Source: an uncultured Eggerthellaceae bacterium
Lineage (GTDB): Bacteria > Actinomycetota > Coriobacteriia > Coriobacteriales > Eggerthellaceae
Assembly (NCBI GenBank): GCA_910588435.1
Contig: CAJUPL010000020.1
Location: 1 to 37,342 of the forward strand
Direction: 5' to 3'
Length of the DNA: 37,342 bases
The first letter of the stretch is position 1; each line of letters starts with the position of its first letter. The notes below the pieces were generated by a model. The model saw nothing but the letters and a program-made list of their open reading frames with translations. It was not told the DNA's origin and made no database searches. Below, piece after piece: positions 7,778 through 15,084 of this stretch. Position numbers and translations under genes: made by a program.

Positions 7778-7806
7778 CGAGATTCTTCGCTTCGCTCAGA
7801 ATGACA
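7778..7806 (+). repeat. 29-bp inverted repeat, left copy
   Basis: Exact reverse complement of 8084-8112. The core TTCTTCGCTTCGCTCAGAAT belongs to a repeat type that, from general knowledge, is common in unrelated bacterial genomes. It contains the stop codon and last residues of the GIY-YIG gene. Confidence 0.9.
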
Positions 7807-8080
7807 ACGTAAGATCTTCCCAATTGGGATTCATGCTTTCTATGAGAGCAATCTTCTTATCTCTGGTCCAACCTTTTATCTCTTTTTCACGAGCAATCGC
7901 ATCCCAGACGTTAGTCGTCATCTCGAAATAGACCAATTTCTTCAATCGATATCTTTTTGAAAACCCTTCTACAGCTCCACTCTTATGCTCAGACATTCTT
8001 CTGTTCAGATCATTAGTCATCCCTGTGTAAACGACTGAATTCCTGACATTGGTGATGATGTACACGTAATAATCTTTCAT
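7796..8080 (-). CDS. Small GIY-YIG nuclease-domain protein
   Basis: A 94-residue protein that is essentially only a GIY-YIG domain: the GIY half is YYVYIITN, the YIG half is VVYTGMTNDLNRRMSEH (with the conserved Arg and His/Glu-type positions), and EKEIKGW with a basic end follows. Proteins of this size (UPF0213/YhbQ-like) are widespread and the substrate is usually unknown. ATG at 8080 is chosen because it aligns with the domain start; an ATG at 8089 lies inside the right inverted repeat. The gene is almost exactly bounded by perfect 29-bp inverted repeats, the left one supplying the stop codon. That suggests a self-contained mobile cassette inserted between gyrB and gyrA in the same orientation. 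Base use is AT-richer than in the gyrase genes. Confidence 0.88.
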   Translation of the reverse strand: MKDYYVYIITNVRNSVVYTGMTNDLNRRMSEHKSGAVEGFSKRYRLKKLVYFEMTTNVWDAIAREKEIKGWTRDKKIALIESMNPNWEDLTLSF

Positions 8081-8083
8081 ACC

Positions 8084-8112
8084 TGTCATTCTGAGCGAAG
8101 CGAAGAATCTCG
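8084..8112 (-). repeat. 29-bp inverted repeat, right copy
   Basis: Perfect partner of 7778-7806, just ahead of the nuclease gene. A hairpin after gyrB (8130-8154) reuses a similar TTCTTCGC word, which may be chance or a relic. Confidence 0.9.
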
Positions 8113-8129
8113 TCCTTCCATTTCAAAAT

Positions 8130-8154
8130 GAGTTCTTCGCCTTGCGAAGAACTC
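8130..8154 (-). terminator. Hairpin after gyrB, possible terminator
   Basis: GAGTTCTTCGC pairs perfectly with GCGAAGAACTC (11 bp, 3-base loop), 6 bases past the gyrB stop. On the minus strand the tail is ATTTTG, so the U-tract is poor; termination may be partial, or the hairpin may only stabilise the 3' end. Confidence 0.5.
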
Positions 8155-8160
8155 GCTCTC

Positions 8161-10101
8161 TTAAATATCCAAGAACCTAACGTCCCTTGCGTGGGTCTGA
8201 ATGAACTTCTTCCTGGGCTCAACCTGATCGCCCATGAGCTCAGTGACAACGCGCTCAGCCTGCGCGGCATCATCGATCTCAACCTTGAGCATCAGGCGGT
8301 TGGTGGGCTCCATGGTGGTCTCCCAAAGCTGCTCGGGGTCCATCTCGCCCAGGCCCTTGTAACGCTGGACGTCGAACTTCTCCGATCCGCCCATCTCCTT
8401 CAGCACTTCACCAAGCGAGCCTTCGTCATAAACGTAGCGCTCTATCTTGGTGGAGCGAGTGTTCTTCTTCTTGATGCCGAAGATGGGCGGCTGCGCAATG
8501 TAGATGTAGCCGCGGCTGATCAGCTCCGGCATGTAGCGGTAGAAGAACGTGAGCAGCAGGCAGCGGATGTGCGCGCCGTCAACGTCCGCGTCCGTCATGA
8601 TCACAATGCGGTGGTAGCGCGCCTTGTCAGCGTCGAAATCGTCGCCGATGTTCGTGCCAATGGCCGTGATCAGCGAAGAGATGGTGTCAGAGGAGAGCGA
8701 ACGGTGCAGACCGGCCTTCTCCACATTCAAGATCTTGCCGCGCAGCGGAAGGATGGCCTGGAACTTGCGGTCACGCGCCTGCTTGGCGGAGCCGCCTGCG
8801 GAGTCACCCTCTACGATGAAGATCTCAGAGAGCGAAGCGTCCTTCGACGAGCAGTCCGCAAGCTTGCCCGGCAGCGCGAACGAGTCCAGCACGCCCTTGC
8901 GGCGGGTTGCCTCGCGCGCCTTGCGTGCAGCCTCGCGCGCCTTGAGCGCCTGGCTTGCCTTGTTGATGATCCTCTTCGCGGGCGCGGGGTTCTCCTCAAG
9001 GTACTCCGCAAGCCCCTGGCTGACAGCATTCTGCACCAAGCCGCGAATCTCAGTGTTGCCAAGCTTGGTCTTCGTCTGGCCTTCGAACTGCGGATCGTGT
9101 AGCTTGACGGAGATGACAGCGGACAGGCCTTCGCGCGCATCCTCGCCCGTCAGGTTGGGGTCCTTCTCCTTGAGCAGTCCCTTGCCACGCGCGTAATCGT
9201 TGATGGTGCGGGTCAGCGCGTTCTTGAATCCGTCAAGATGCGTGCCGCCTTCCGTGGTGTTGATGTTGTTCGCGAACGCCATGATGTTGGACGTGTAGGA
9301 GCTGGACCATTGCAGCGCGATCTCAACCGTGCCGTCCGCGTTCTCTGCCTCGAAATAGATCGGCTTGTTCAGCGTTTCCTTGCCTTCGTTCAGGTACTTC
9401 ACGAAGTCAACGATGCCGCCCTCTGCCTGGAACGTCTCCGAGAAGGGCTTGCCGTCTTCGCCCATATTGCGCTCATCATGCAGGATGATCTTGAGTCCCT
9501 TGTTCAGGAATGCCATCTCGCGAAAGCGGTTTGCCAGCGTATCGAAATCGAACGTGGTGGTCTCAGTGAAGATCTCCGGATCCGGCCAGAAGGTGACCAT
9601 CGTGCCGGTGCCGTTCGCCTTGCCAACCTTGTGCAGCTTGGTCTTGGTGTCCCCGCGTTCGAACTCCATTTCGTACTCGTACCCGTCACGACGCACATCC
9701 ACGCGCGTCATGCTGGAGAGCGCATTCACAACGGAAACGCCTACGCCGTGCAGGCCGCCGGAGGTCTTGTAGCCGCCGTCGCCGAACTTGCCGCCAGCGT
9801 GCAGGATGGTGAGGACCACCTCAACCGTGGGGATGCCTTCCGTTGGGTGCTTCTCTACCGGGATGCCGCGGCCGTTGTCAGCAACCGTGACGGAGTTGTC
9901 CTCATGGATCCAGACCTCGATCTTGTCACAATAACCGGCAAGCGCCTCATCAACCGAGTTGTCAACAACCTCATAGACCAGGTGGTGAAGGCCGCGCGGA
10001 CCGGTAGATCCGATGTACATGCCAGGACGCATGCGAACGGCTTCAAGCCCCTCAAGCACGCGAATGTTCTCAGCACCGTAATTGCCATTGTTTGATGCCA
10101 T
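8161..10101 (-). CDS. gyrB: DNA gyrase subunit B
   Basis: ATPase subunit of gyrase, 646 residues, the usual short form. GHKL ATP-site motifs are present: EVVDNSVDEA (Mg/ATP), ADNGRGIPV and GGLHGVGVSVVNAL. The transducer is followed by the TOPRIM domain with EGDSAGGSA and DADVDG, which bind the catalytic metals, and a C-terminal tail with QRYKGLGEMDPEQLW. The ATG at 10101 follows GAGGGGAG. It lies directly ahead of gyrA apart from the nuclease cassette. A possible -10 (TAAAAT, minus strand, about 10,169-10,174) lies upstream, but no good -35 is seen. Upstream of that is a mosaic locus rather than the contiguous recF often found in related genomes. Confidence 0.98.
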   Translation of the reverse strand: MASNNGNYGAENIRVLEGLEAVRMRPGMYIGSTGPRGLHHLVYEVVDNSVDEALAGYCDKIEVWIHEDNSVTVADNGRGIPVEKHPTEGIPTVEVVLTILHAGGKFGDGGYKTSGGLHGVGVSVVNALSSMTRVDVRRDGYEYEMEFERGDTKTKLHKVGKANGTGTMVTFWPDPEIFTETTTFDFDTLANRFREMAFLNKGLKIILHDERNMGEDGKPFSETFQAEGGIVDFVKYLNEGKETLNKPIYFEAENADGTVEIALQWSSSYTSNIMAFANNINTTEGGTHLDGFKNALTRTINDYARGKGLLKEKDPNLTGEDAREGLSAVISVKLHDPQFEGQTKTKLGNTEIRGLVQNAVSQGLAEYLEENPAPAKRIINKASQALKAREAARKAREATRRKGVLDSFALPGKLADCSSKDASLSEIFIVEGDSAGGSAKQARDRKFQAILPLRGKILNVEKAGLHRSLSSDTISSLITAIGTNIGDDFDADKARYHRIVIMTDADVDGAHIRCLLLTFFYRYMPELISRGYIYIAQPPIFGIKKKNTRSTKIERYVYDEGSLGEVLKEMGGSEKFDVQRYKGLGEMDPEQLWETTMEPTNRLMLKVEIDDAAQAERVVTELMGDQVEPRKKFIQTHARDVRFLDI

Positions 10102-10272
10102 AGGCTCCCCTCTGCTGCGAATAGTCTCTGAACTGGGAATTCTTGATCACAAGTGATTCATCTGGCGAATTTTACCATACAAACATACGTTTTTCGGGTA
10201 ACCCATACCTCAAACGGCGCCATATGAGCCGTTCTAAGGCATGATTTTATTTTTTGATGACCACCAGTACTG
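10102..10272. promoter_or_regulatory. AT-rich gyrB upstream region
   Basis: AT-rich, gene-free. A small stem AACGGC/GCCGTT (about 10,213-10,233) and a T-rich run (10,245-10,255) are visible. The minus-strand TAAAAT near 10,172 is a weak -10 candidate for gyrB. Nothing more can be supported. Confidence 0.35.
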
Positions 10273-10690
10273 CTTGCGGCCTTAAAAGGCTTACAGGATA
10301 GGTGCACATGGTGCACCTATCCTGCTTCATTCATTACGGCCTTTAACATCCCGCATGTCGCTCACGCTCATGCGGAATGTAGCGGCCTTGAGAGGACCTG
10401 TGGGCATCTCCATTGGCTCCCCTCATGTGGGCGGCTGCATCGCGCTCCCCATCATATGGGCGGCTGCATCGCAGCCGTAGTTGCCCCCTTAATAGTGGGC
10501 GGCTGCATCGCAGCCGTAGTTGCCCCCTTTACTTGTGGGCGGCTGCATCGCAGCCGTAGTTGCCCCCTTTACTTGTGGGCGGCTGCATCGCAGCCGCAGC
10601 ATTGCGCCAGCAATGCGTAACGCAGGCGACAGCCTGCGAACACCCGGAAGCCAGCATCTGGTCAGGCAACCCAGCCTGACGCAGACCAAC
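10273..10690 (+). repeat. Hairpin mosaic locus L4 with tandem H1 array
   Basis: M1 is a long stem (10,294-10,324, GGATAGGTGCAC with its complement), then M2 (CCGCAT/ATGCGG), a degenerate M3 (GAGAGGACC), a truncated H1 start (about 10,432), and four near-identical H1 hairpins starting at 10,461, 10,500, 10,540 and 10,580 (39-40-base period, linker GTAGTTGCCCCC...). Then H2 (GCATTGC/GCAATGC), H3 (CGCAGGC/GCCTGCG) and H4 (TCAGGC/GCCTGA). It is antisense to recF and gyrB, and H4 ends within a few bases of the recF stop, unlike most other loci. Confidence 0.85.
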
Positions 10691-10697
10691 GATCTCC

Positions 10698-11750
10698 CTA
10701 TCCAATATCCACGACCCTAGCCCGCTCCAGCATCTCCTGATCGAAATACTCGATGTTCGCCGTGGTGATGAACGTCTGCGTATCCGGCAACAGCCGCTCC
10801 ACCATGGCCTGCCTGCGCGCAGCATCAAGCTCGCTCATCACATCGTCAAGCAACAGGACGGGCTTCTGATCCAGCATCTCATCTATCAGCTGAACCTCCG
10901 CCATCTTCACCGCCAGCACCACACTACGCTGCTGCCCCTGGCTTGCGAACGTCCCGGCATCCAACCCAGACACCTCGAACGCGATCCGATCCCTATTCGG
11001 CCCGGCAAGCGTCAGGTGTCGAACGCGTTCCAGCTCGCGCGTCTCCTGCAGCTTCTCTTCCAGGCTGTTCGCATCTTCCCAAGACGTCATATAGCTCACA
11101 CTCAGCGGCTCCCCGTTCGAGATATCCTCATACGCAGCGGAGATATGCGGCGCCATCCGCTCAAGCAGCGCGCGCCTATAGTTCGTCAGCTGCATGGCCA
11201 CCTTCACGAACACGTCCGTCATGGAATCAAGCAGCGCATCGCTCGCCTCATCCTTCAGCAGCTTGTTCCTGTGACGCAACAGCTTCTCAAAATCGCGCAT
11301 GAGCTGGTAGTAGTTCGCGTTCACCTGACTGCCGATCAGATCCACTTCGCGACGCCTATATGAGTCCGAACCTTTCACTAGGCTCAGATCCTCCGGTGAG
11401 AAGATGATGGAAGGGATCAACCCTTTGAGCGTGTTGATCGGGCGCCTCTTCCCGTTCAACCAATACTCTCTGGCAGGCGCTTCAAGCCTGAGCTCAAGCT
11501 CAAGCTGCCGGTTACCGTCAGTGACATTCGCGCGAACCCTCCCGCGCGGCAACCCTTGCTTGATGAGCTCTTCAGTCTTCGCCCTGCGAAAGGAGGTCAA
11601 AGCTGTCATCAGCTGGATGGCCTCTATGATGTTCGTCTTGCCGGCGGCATTCGGACCATAGAAGATGGTCAGGTCATCGATGCCTTCAAGCGTGAAGCTG
11701 GAGTAAGAGCGAAAATCGGCCAGTTCAAGGCCTTGGATCTTGAGCGACAC
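10698..11750 (-). CDS. recF: DNA replication and repair protein RecF
   Basis: SMC-like ATPase of 350 residues that loads RecA at gaps with RecO and RecR. It has Walker A GPNAAGKTN (a variant of GxNGxGKT), the ABC signature FASQGQQRSVVLAVKMAE, and Walker B PVLLLDDVMSELD. Length is normal. The start is GTG at 11,750, 9 bases after the dnaN TAA, with no good ribosome site, so translation probably depends on dnaN. After its stop come mosaic repeats rather than the DUF721/gyrB genes that often follow. Confidence 0.96.
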   Translation of the reverse strand: MSLKIQGLELADFRSYSSFTLEGIDDLTIFYGPNAAGKTNIIEAIQLMTALTSFRRAKTEELIKQGLPRGRVRANVTDGNRQLELELRLEAPAREYWLNGKRRPINTLKGLIPSIIFSPEDLSLVKGSDSYRRREVDLIGSQVNANYYQLMRDFEKLLRHRNKLLKDEASDALLDSMTDVFVKVAMQLTNYRRALLERMAPHISAAYEDISNGEPLSVSYMTSWEDANSLEEKLQETRELERVRHLTLAGPNRDRIAFEVSGLDAGTFASQGQQRSVVLAVKMAEVQLIDEMLDQKPVLLLDDVMSELDAARRQAMVERLLPDTQTFITTANIEYFDQEMLERARVVDIG

Positions 11751-11759
11751 CGGGCTCAG

Positions 11760-12857
11760 TTAGATCCGCACCGGCATGATCAGATAGAGGAACGAATCAT
11801 CCTCAACTGTGCGGAACACGCCCGGCTTCATAGATGTTTGCGCATCGAAGAAGACTTGATCGCCCTTGAAGACGCTCAGCCCGTCGTTCACGTAAGAGGA
11901 ATTGAAGGCGATCTCAACATCTTCGCCTTCAACCCCGCAGCTCATGGTCTCTTGGACGGAGCCGACGTCTGCGGAATTCACGAAGACCTGCAACGTTTGG
12001 GTGGCGTTGTTGATGTCGAACCGCATCGGCGCGGAACTGGAGCTCAGGATGGACGCGCGCTTCACGCTTGAGCTGAACGGCCCAAGGTCAAGGGTGACGC
12101 GTGTGGTGTGGTCAGTTGGCAAGAGCTGCCTGTAATTCGGGTAGTTGCCTTCGATGCGACGGTTGATGAAGATGGTGTTGCCGCAGGTGATCACAACCTG
12201 ATTCTCAGCAAGGGAGAGCGTTACCTCCTCATCGGCGGGAATGACGCTGCAAACATCGCTCATGAATGAACCGGCTATGACCGCCTGGAATTCGCCTGAT
12301 CCAGTTCCTTCCATCTTCGTCTTCGCCAGTGCGAGGCGATACGAGTCAGTGGCCACCATCTTCAAGCTGTCTTCTTCGAACTCGATCAGCACGCCAGTGA
12401 GTATGACACGGCTCTCATCCCTGGAGACCACCTTCGAAACCTTCTTCGCCATCTCTATGAAAGTGCTTGCAGGGATGGTGATGCTCTGATTCGTGTCAAC
12501 AGTTGGGAACCCGGGGAAATCCTCAGGATTCAGCGTGCGAACCGAGAACGTCGAGGTATCACACGTTATCTGCGCACCAGTGTCATTGGTCTGAACATGG
12601 ATGGCAGCGTCTGGCAAGCTGCGGATTATCTCGGAGAACAGCTTTCCAGGAATGACGGTCTTCCCAGGCTCCTCTATCAACGCGGAGACCGTGTATTGAA
12701 CGGAGAGCTCAAGGTCAGTTGACTGCAGTGTGATGGAATCAGTAGCGGTCTCAACATATATCCCAGATAGGATCGGAAGAGTAGACCTGTTCGAAACGCC
12801 CTTCATGATGATATTCAAGGCGTTCTGCAATTCCATCTTATTGATGCTGAATCTCAC
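11760..12857 (-). CDS. dnaN: DNA polymerase III sliding clamp (beta)
   Basis: Ring-shaped processivity clamp, 365 residues in three repeated domains. It ends with YLIMPVRI, the conserved MPVR-type C-terminus that forms part of the partner-binding pocket; MRFSINKMELQNAL is a typical N-terminus. The start is GTG at 12,857 with AAAGG 8 bases upstream. First gene of the minus-strand dnaN-recF unit. It runs away from dnaA instead of following it, so dnaA and dnaN cannot share the usual promoter. Element E2, with twin TGACC-N5-GGTCA palindromes, lies just upstream (12,894-12,950), where an operator or leader would be. Confidence 0.97.
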   Translation of the reverse strand: MRFSINKMELQNALNIIMKGVSNRSTLPILSGIYVETATDSITLQSTDLELSVQYTVSALIEEPGKTVIPGKLFSEIIRSLPDAAIHVQTNDTGAQITCDTSTFSVRTLNPEDFPGFPTVDTNQSITIPASTFIEMAKKVSKVVSRDESRVILTGVLIEFEEDSLKMVATDSYRLALAKTKMEGTGSGEFQAVIAGSFMSDVCSVIPADEEVTLSLAENQVVITCGNTIFINRRIEGNYPNYRQLLPTDHTTRVTLDLGPFSSSVKRASILSSSSAPMRFDINNATQTLQVFVNSADVGSVQETMSCGVEGEDVEIAFNSSYVNDGLSVFKGDQVFFDAQTSMKPGVFRTVEDDSFLYLIMPVRI

Positions 12858-12893
12858 TGCTCAACCTTTCGTTGCCCCTCCCCCGATTATATA

Positions 12894-12950
12894 TGACTCC
12901 CCAGGTCAATGACACTGCCCCGTGCTTAATGTCATTGACCTATTTGGTCA
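12894..12950. promoter_or_regulatory. TGACC-N5-GGTCA twin-palindrome element, copy E2, upstream of dnaN
   Basis: TGACT-N5-GGTCA (12,894-12,908) and TGACC-N5-GGTCA (12,936-12,950) surround a loop. The inner halves form an 11-bp perfect stem (12,904-12,914 with 12,930-12,940). Starting about 37 bases before the dnaN start, it could be an operator, a leader hairpin or a repeat insertion. Copy E1 is its near mirror image. Confidence 0.65.
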
Positions 12951-13530
12951 TAATTTGAAAAACCGTCTCGAAAGCCATAGATTCACCCTGATTCATTCAT
13001 TTTTCAGACTCATGTTTCATCGCATTGAAAATGATTGAAATCAATGAACATCACAAGGGTTTTCACTGATTAATATCACAGGCTTTGTGGATAATGTTGA
13101 AAAGAACGCGAACTTCTGAGCTTTTTGATCCTTTTCGCGCCTTTGTACTCGCAAAACGTTGGAAATCACATGATTCTTGATTGTGAATTTCTTGTGAGTA
13201 CATTTTCAGGTTCAATTATTCATAGCTTCTGACCTGCGCAAACATCAATCCAACACCAAAACGAATATCTGTTCTAGTTCCTGAAATGAATGATCGAAAC
13301 CAGGAGGTCGCTCTCTGACTCTTTCAGTTGTTCTATCAGGGAATCGCTTGAAAAAGCTAAAAGTCAAGCATAATTTTCGAAAGTTTTTCACCGCTTTTAA
13401 TATTACTCCCCAGATTAGATTTAACGAATTCAATAGTTTTCCACTATTTCTGAATAAATTGTTGAAAACATTGAATTTTCTCCATGTTTTCAAGTTTATG
13501 AATCCCTTTGAATCTATACTGTTGAATCCC
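12951..13530. other. oriC: Probable oriC half: AT-rich region between dnaN and the ATPase gene
   Basis: About 580 AT-rich bases without a supported gene. A perfect DnaA box, TGTGGATAA, lies at 13,086-13,094. Weaker look-alikes include TGTGAATTT near 13,178. Many short TTTTCA/TGAAAA words are spread over 12,960-13,500. The position between divergently running dnaN and dnaA-side genes, with gyrB, recF and parS nearby, supports an origin. The exact unwinding site cannot be placed by eye. Confidence 0.55.
13086..13094 (-). promoter_or_regulatory. Perfect DnaA box
   Basis: TGTGGATAA, the reverse complement of TTATCCACA, the strongest DnaA-binding consensus. Confidence 0.7.
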
Positions 13531-14328
13531 ATGGAGAGCAACACGACATATTCTTTGGAAGAGGTCACTGATATAGGGCCCTTGGATTATGTCAAGTCTC
13601 CTGCCCGTATAGCCATATATGATGATCTGCTCAGCTCTCCGAAGATCGTTGACGTAGAGCCTAATTTCACTCGTGAGTTCTTAGGAGAACTAGCTTCTTC
13701 TATACATAGAGAAGCTAAAGACGCTGGTGGATCCATTCCATATTCAGTGATCATGCAAGTTTCAGAGAATTTCATTCACGCTAGATTCACTGAGATGGTG
13801 GTATCCATCTTCGATGATGGGAACACCATTCGCTTCACAGACCAAGGCCCTGGAATAGCTGACAAGGAGAAATCCCAGCTTCCAGGTTATTCCTCTGCAA
13901 CTCAAGAGATGAAGCAATACATCAACGGCGTGGGTTCCGGCCTTCCAATAGTCAAGGAATACCTTGAGATGAAGAACGGGCGGATCCAGATAGAAGACAA
14001 CCTTGATACTGGCGCTGTGGTGACCATCAGCCTCTCAGAGAACAAGCCGAAGGTTTCCATAGAATCCCCCGCAATGGAAGCAAGCTCTTCTGGTTCACTG
14101 GGGATAGAGATGATCCTACCAATGCTCACGAAGAGGGCAAAGGAGTTCCTCCCTCTCTTCAAGACCAATAGCATCTGGGGAGTGAAAGACCTCTACACCA
14201 CTACCAATATCCCAAGCGGGAGCATGTACAACGAACTGAAGAAGCTCCGTGACCTTGGTGTTGTCACGCAAGTGGGAAAGAAATACACCCTCACTCCCTT
14301 AGGTGAGCAGATCGTCCGCCAACTTTGA
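13531..14328 (+). CDS. GHKL-type ATPase with C-terminal winged helix, next to oriC
   Basis: Protein of about 265 residues; the exact family is not recognised. Residues 71-170 look like a histidine-kinase/anti-sigma ATPase fold: N-box MQVSENFIHARF (75-86), G1 DQGPGIA (104-110) and G2 GVGSGLPIVKEYLE (133-146). There is no phospho-accepting His helix and no receiver, so it is not a standard sensor kinase. Residues 195-265 resemble a winged helix (NIPSGSMYNELKKLRDLGVV, then a wing and TPLGEQIV), so DNA binding is likely. ATG at 13,531 is preferred; ATG at 13,498 and a longer frame from 13,348 run into AT-rich origin DNA, and none has a clear ribosome site. It lies between dnaN and dnaA on the dnaA strand, suggesting a role in control of initiation or of dnaA. 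Confidence 0.82.
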   Translation: MESNTTYSLEEVTDIGPLDYVKSPARIAIYDDLLSSPKIVDVEPNFTREFLGELASSIHREAKDAGGSIPYSVIMQVSENFIHARFTEMVVSIFDDGNTIRFTDQGPGIADKEKSQLPGYSSATQEMKQYINGVGSGLPIVKEYLEMKNGRIQIEDNLDTGAVVTISLSENKPKVSIESPAMEASSSGSLGIEMILPMLTKRAKEFLPLFKTNSIWGVKDLYTTTNIPSGSMYNELKKLRDLGVVTQVGKKYTLTPLGEQIVRQL

Positions 14329-14424
14329 CCTACTCTTGAGATTCTTCAAGGATCTCCTTTATAAGCATGCAGCGAAATTATCACTGTTGTTACGCCCTCT
14401 TCCCTTGTAAGTGGACCCCTCTTT
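14329..14424. other. Spacer after the ATPase gene
   Basis: A weak GAGAT/ATCTC stem near 14,338-14,356 followed by CTTTATAAG; no convincing terminator and no gene. Mosaic modules begin just after. Confidence 0.3.
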
Positions 14425-14632
14425 AAGAGTGGGCGTCGGCATTGCCGATGCAGCTGTGCGCCAGCACAGCGAAATGAGGGTGATAACTCGAAATACCCGG
14501 ATAGGTGTTCTGCGCCAGGCAAGGCTGCCTGACCAGTTGCTTGCATCCGGGTGTTCACAGGCTATCGCCTGTGTTACGTTGCACTGACGTGCAACTGCGC
14601 TTGCAATGCAAGCGCCCACAGGTAGGAGTTGG
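14425..14632. repeat. Hairpin mosaic locus L5a, head-to-head pair
   Basis: Plus-strand H1 (14,433-14,451; TCGGC/GCCGA arms with one G-U-type pair) and H2 (CTGTGC/GCACAG) lead into CCCGGAT. They are followed by an inverted set: H4 (CCAGGC/GCCTGA), H3 (CACAGGC/GCCTGTG), H2 (GTTGCAC/GTGCAAC) and H1 (14,597-14,615). The M1-M3 modules are missing. Confidence 0.8.
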
Positions 14633-14639
14633 GGGCGAG

Positions 14640-14925
14640 GTGCGCACGCCAGCAGTCCGGGTCGTCGCGTTGCGTCACGCCATAAGATCGGTGCCTTGCC
14701 GCTCATAGGCAAGCGGGAGCGAGTTTGAGGAAATCTATGTGCTGTCCGGATGGTTGTCCTGCACCAGGCTAGGTGGCCTCACGGCCACCGATCCGGATGC
14801 TCCCCCTCATGTGTGGGCGGCTGCATCGCAGCCGCAGCTGTGCGGGAATCCGAGCTGAGCGAAGCGATGCGAGGATGAGAGCACAGCGCAACTTGCCCGA
14901 AAGGGCAAGAACAGCCGGAGAGTAA
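14640..14925. repeat. Hairpin mosaic locus L5b upstream of dnaA
   Basis: A segment related to 4,740-4,890 (TGCCTTGCCGC, GGCAAGCGGGA) is followed by an M3-like stem (GGTGGCC/GGCCACC, about 14,772-14,789), H1 at 14,817-14,835, a long-loop form of H2 (CTGTGC near 14,838 pairing with GCACAG near 14,880), and H3 (CTTGCCC/GGGCAAG). It ends about 160 bases before dnaA. No gene is supported. Confidence 0.75.
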
Positions 14926-14991
14926 CCTCTATTTCTGCATTCCTATTCAAATAGAGAACCTGAGCACATTTCAATGATCTCAAATTTCTCA

Positions 14992-15028
14992 TTGAAAATT
15001 GTGGAAAACTCCTATAATTGTGCAAAAC
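14992..15028 (+). promoter_or_regulatory. dnaA promoter with DnaA-box-like sites
   Basis: TTGAAA (14,992-14,997), 15 bases, then TATAAT (15,013-15,018). TGTGGAAAA (15,000-15,008, one mismatch from a DnaA box) fills the spacer, and TGTGCAAAA (15,020-15,028, two mismatches) follows 20 bases later on the same face of the helix. DnaA autoregulation is a reasonable inference. Confidence 0.6.
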
Positions 15029-15084
15029 TCATCGCACTCTAAACACCGCATCCCTCAACTCAACTGTATATAGGAAGGGCTCTC

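Larger units (their letters stand above)
7778..8112 (-). mobile_element. Probable GIY-YIG cassette between 29-bp inverted repeats
   Basis: The unit is 335 bp: perfect terminal inverted repeats with one nuclease-like gene whose coding ends run into the repeats. There is no transposase, and no clear target duplication is visible (the outer flanks are AAAA and TCCT). The inference of mobility rests on the repeats, the single nuclease gene and the split of a normally contiguous gyrB-gyrA pair. Confidence 0.65.

Noticed and set aside
10432..10596. CRISPR array
   Set aside because: The repeats recur every 39-40 bases, but the linkers are near-identical, so there are no unique spacers, and no cas genes are seen.
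13348..13530. N-terminal extension of the origin ATPase from 13,348
   Set aside because: The extra residues are Phe/Lys/Asn-rich translation of AT-rich origin DNA, with no domain features.
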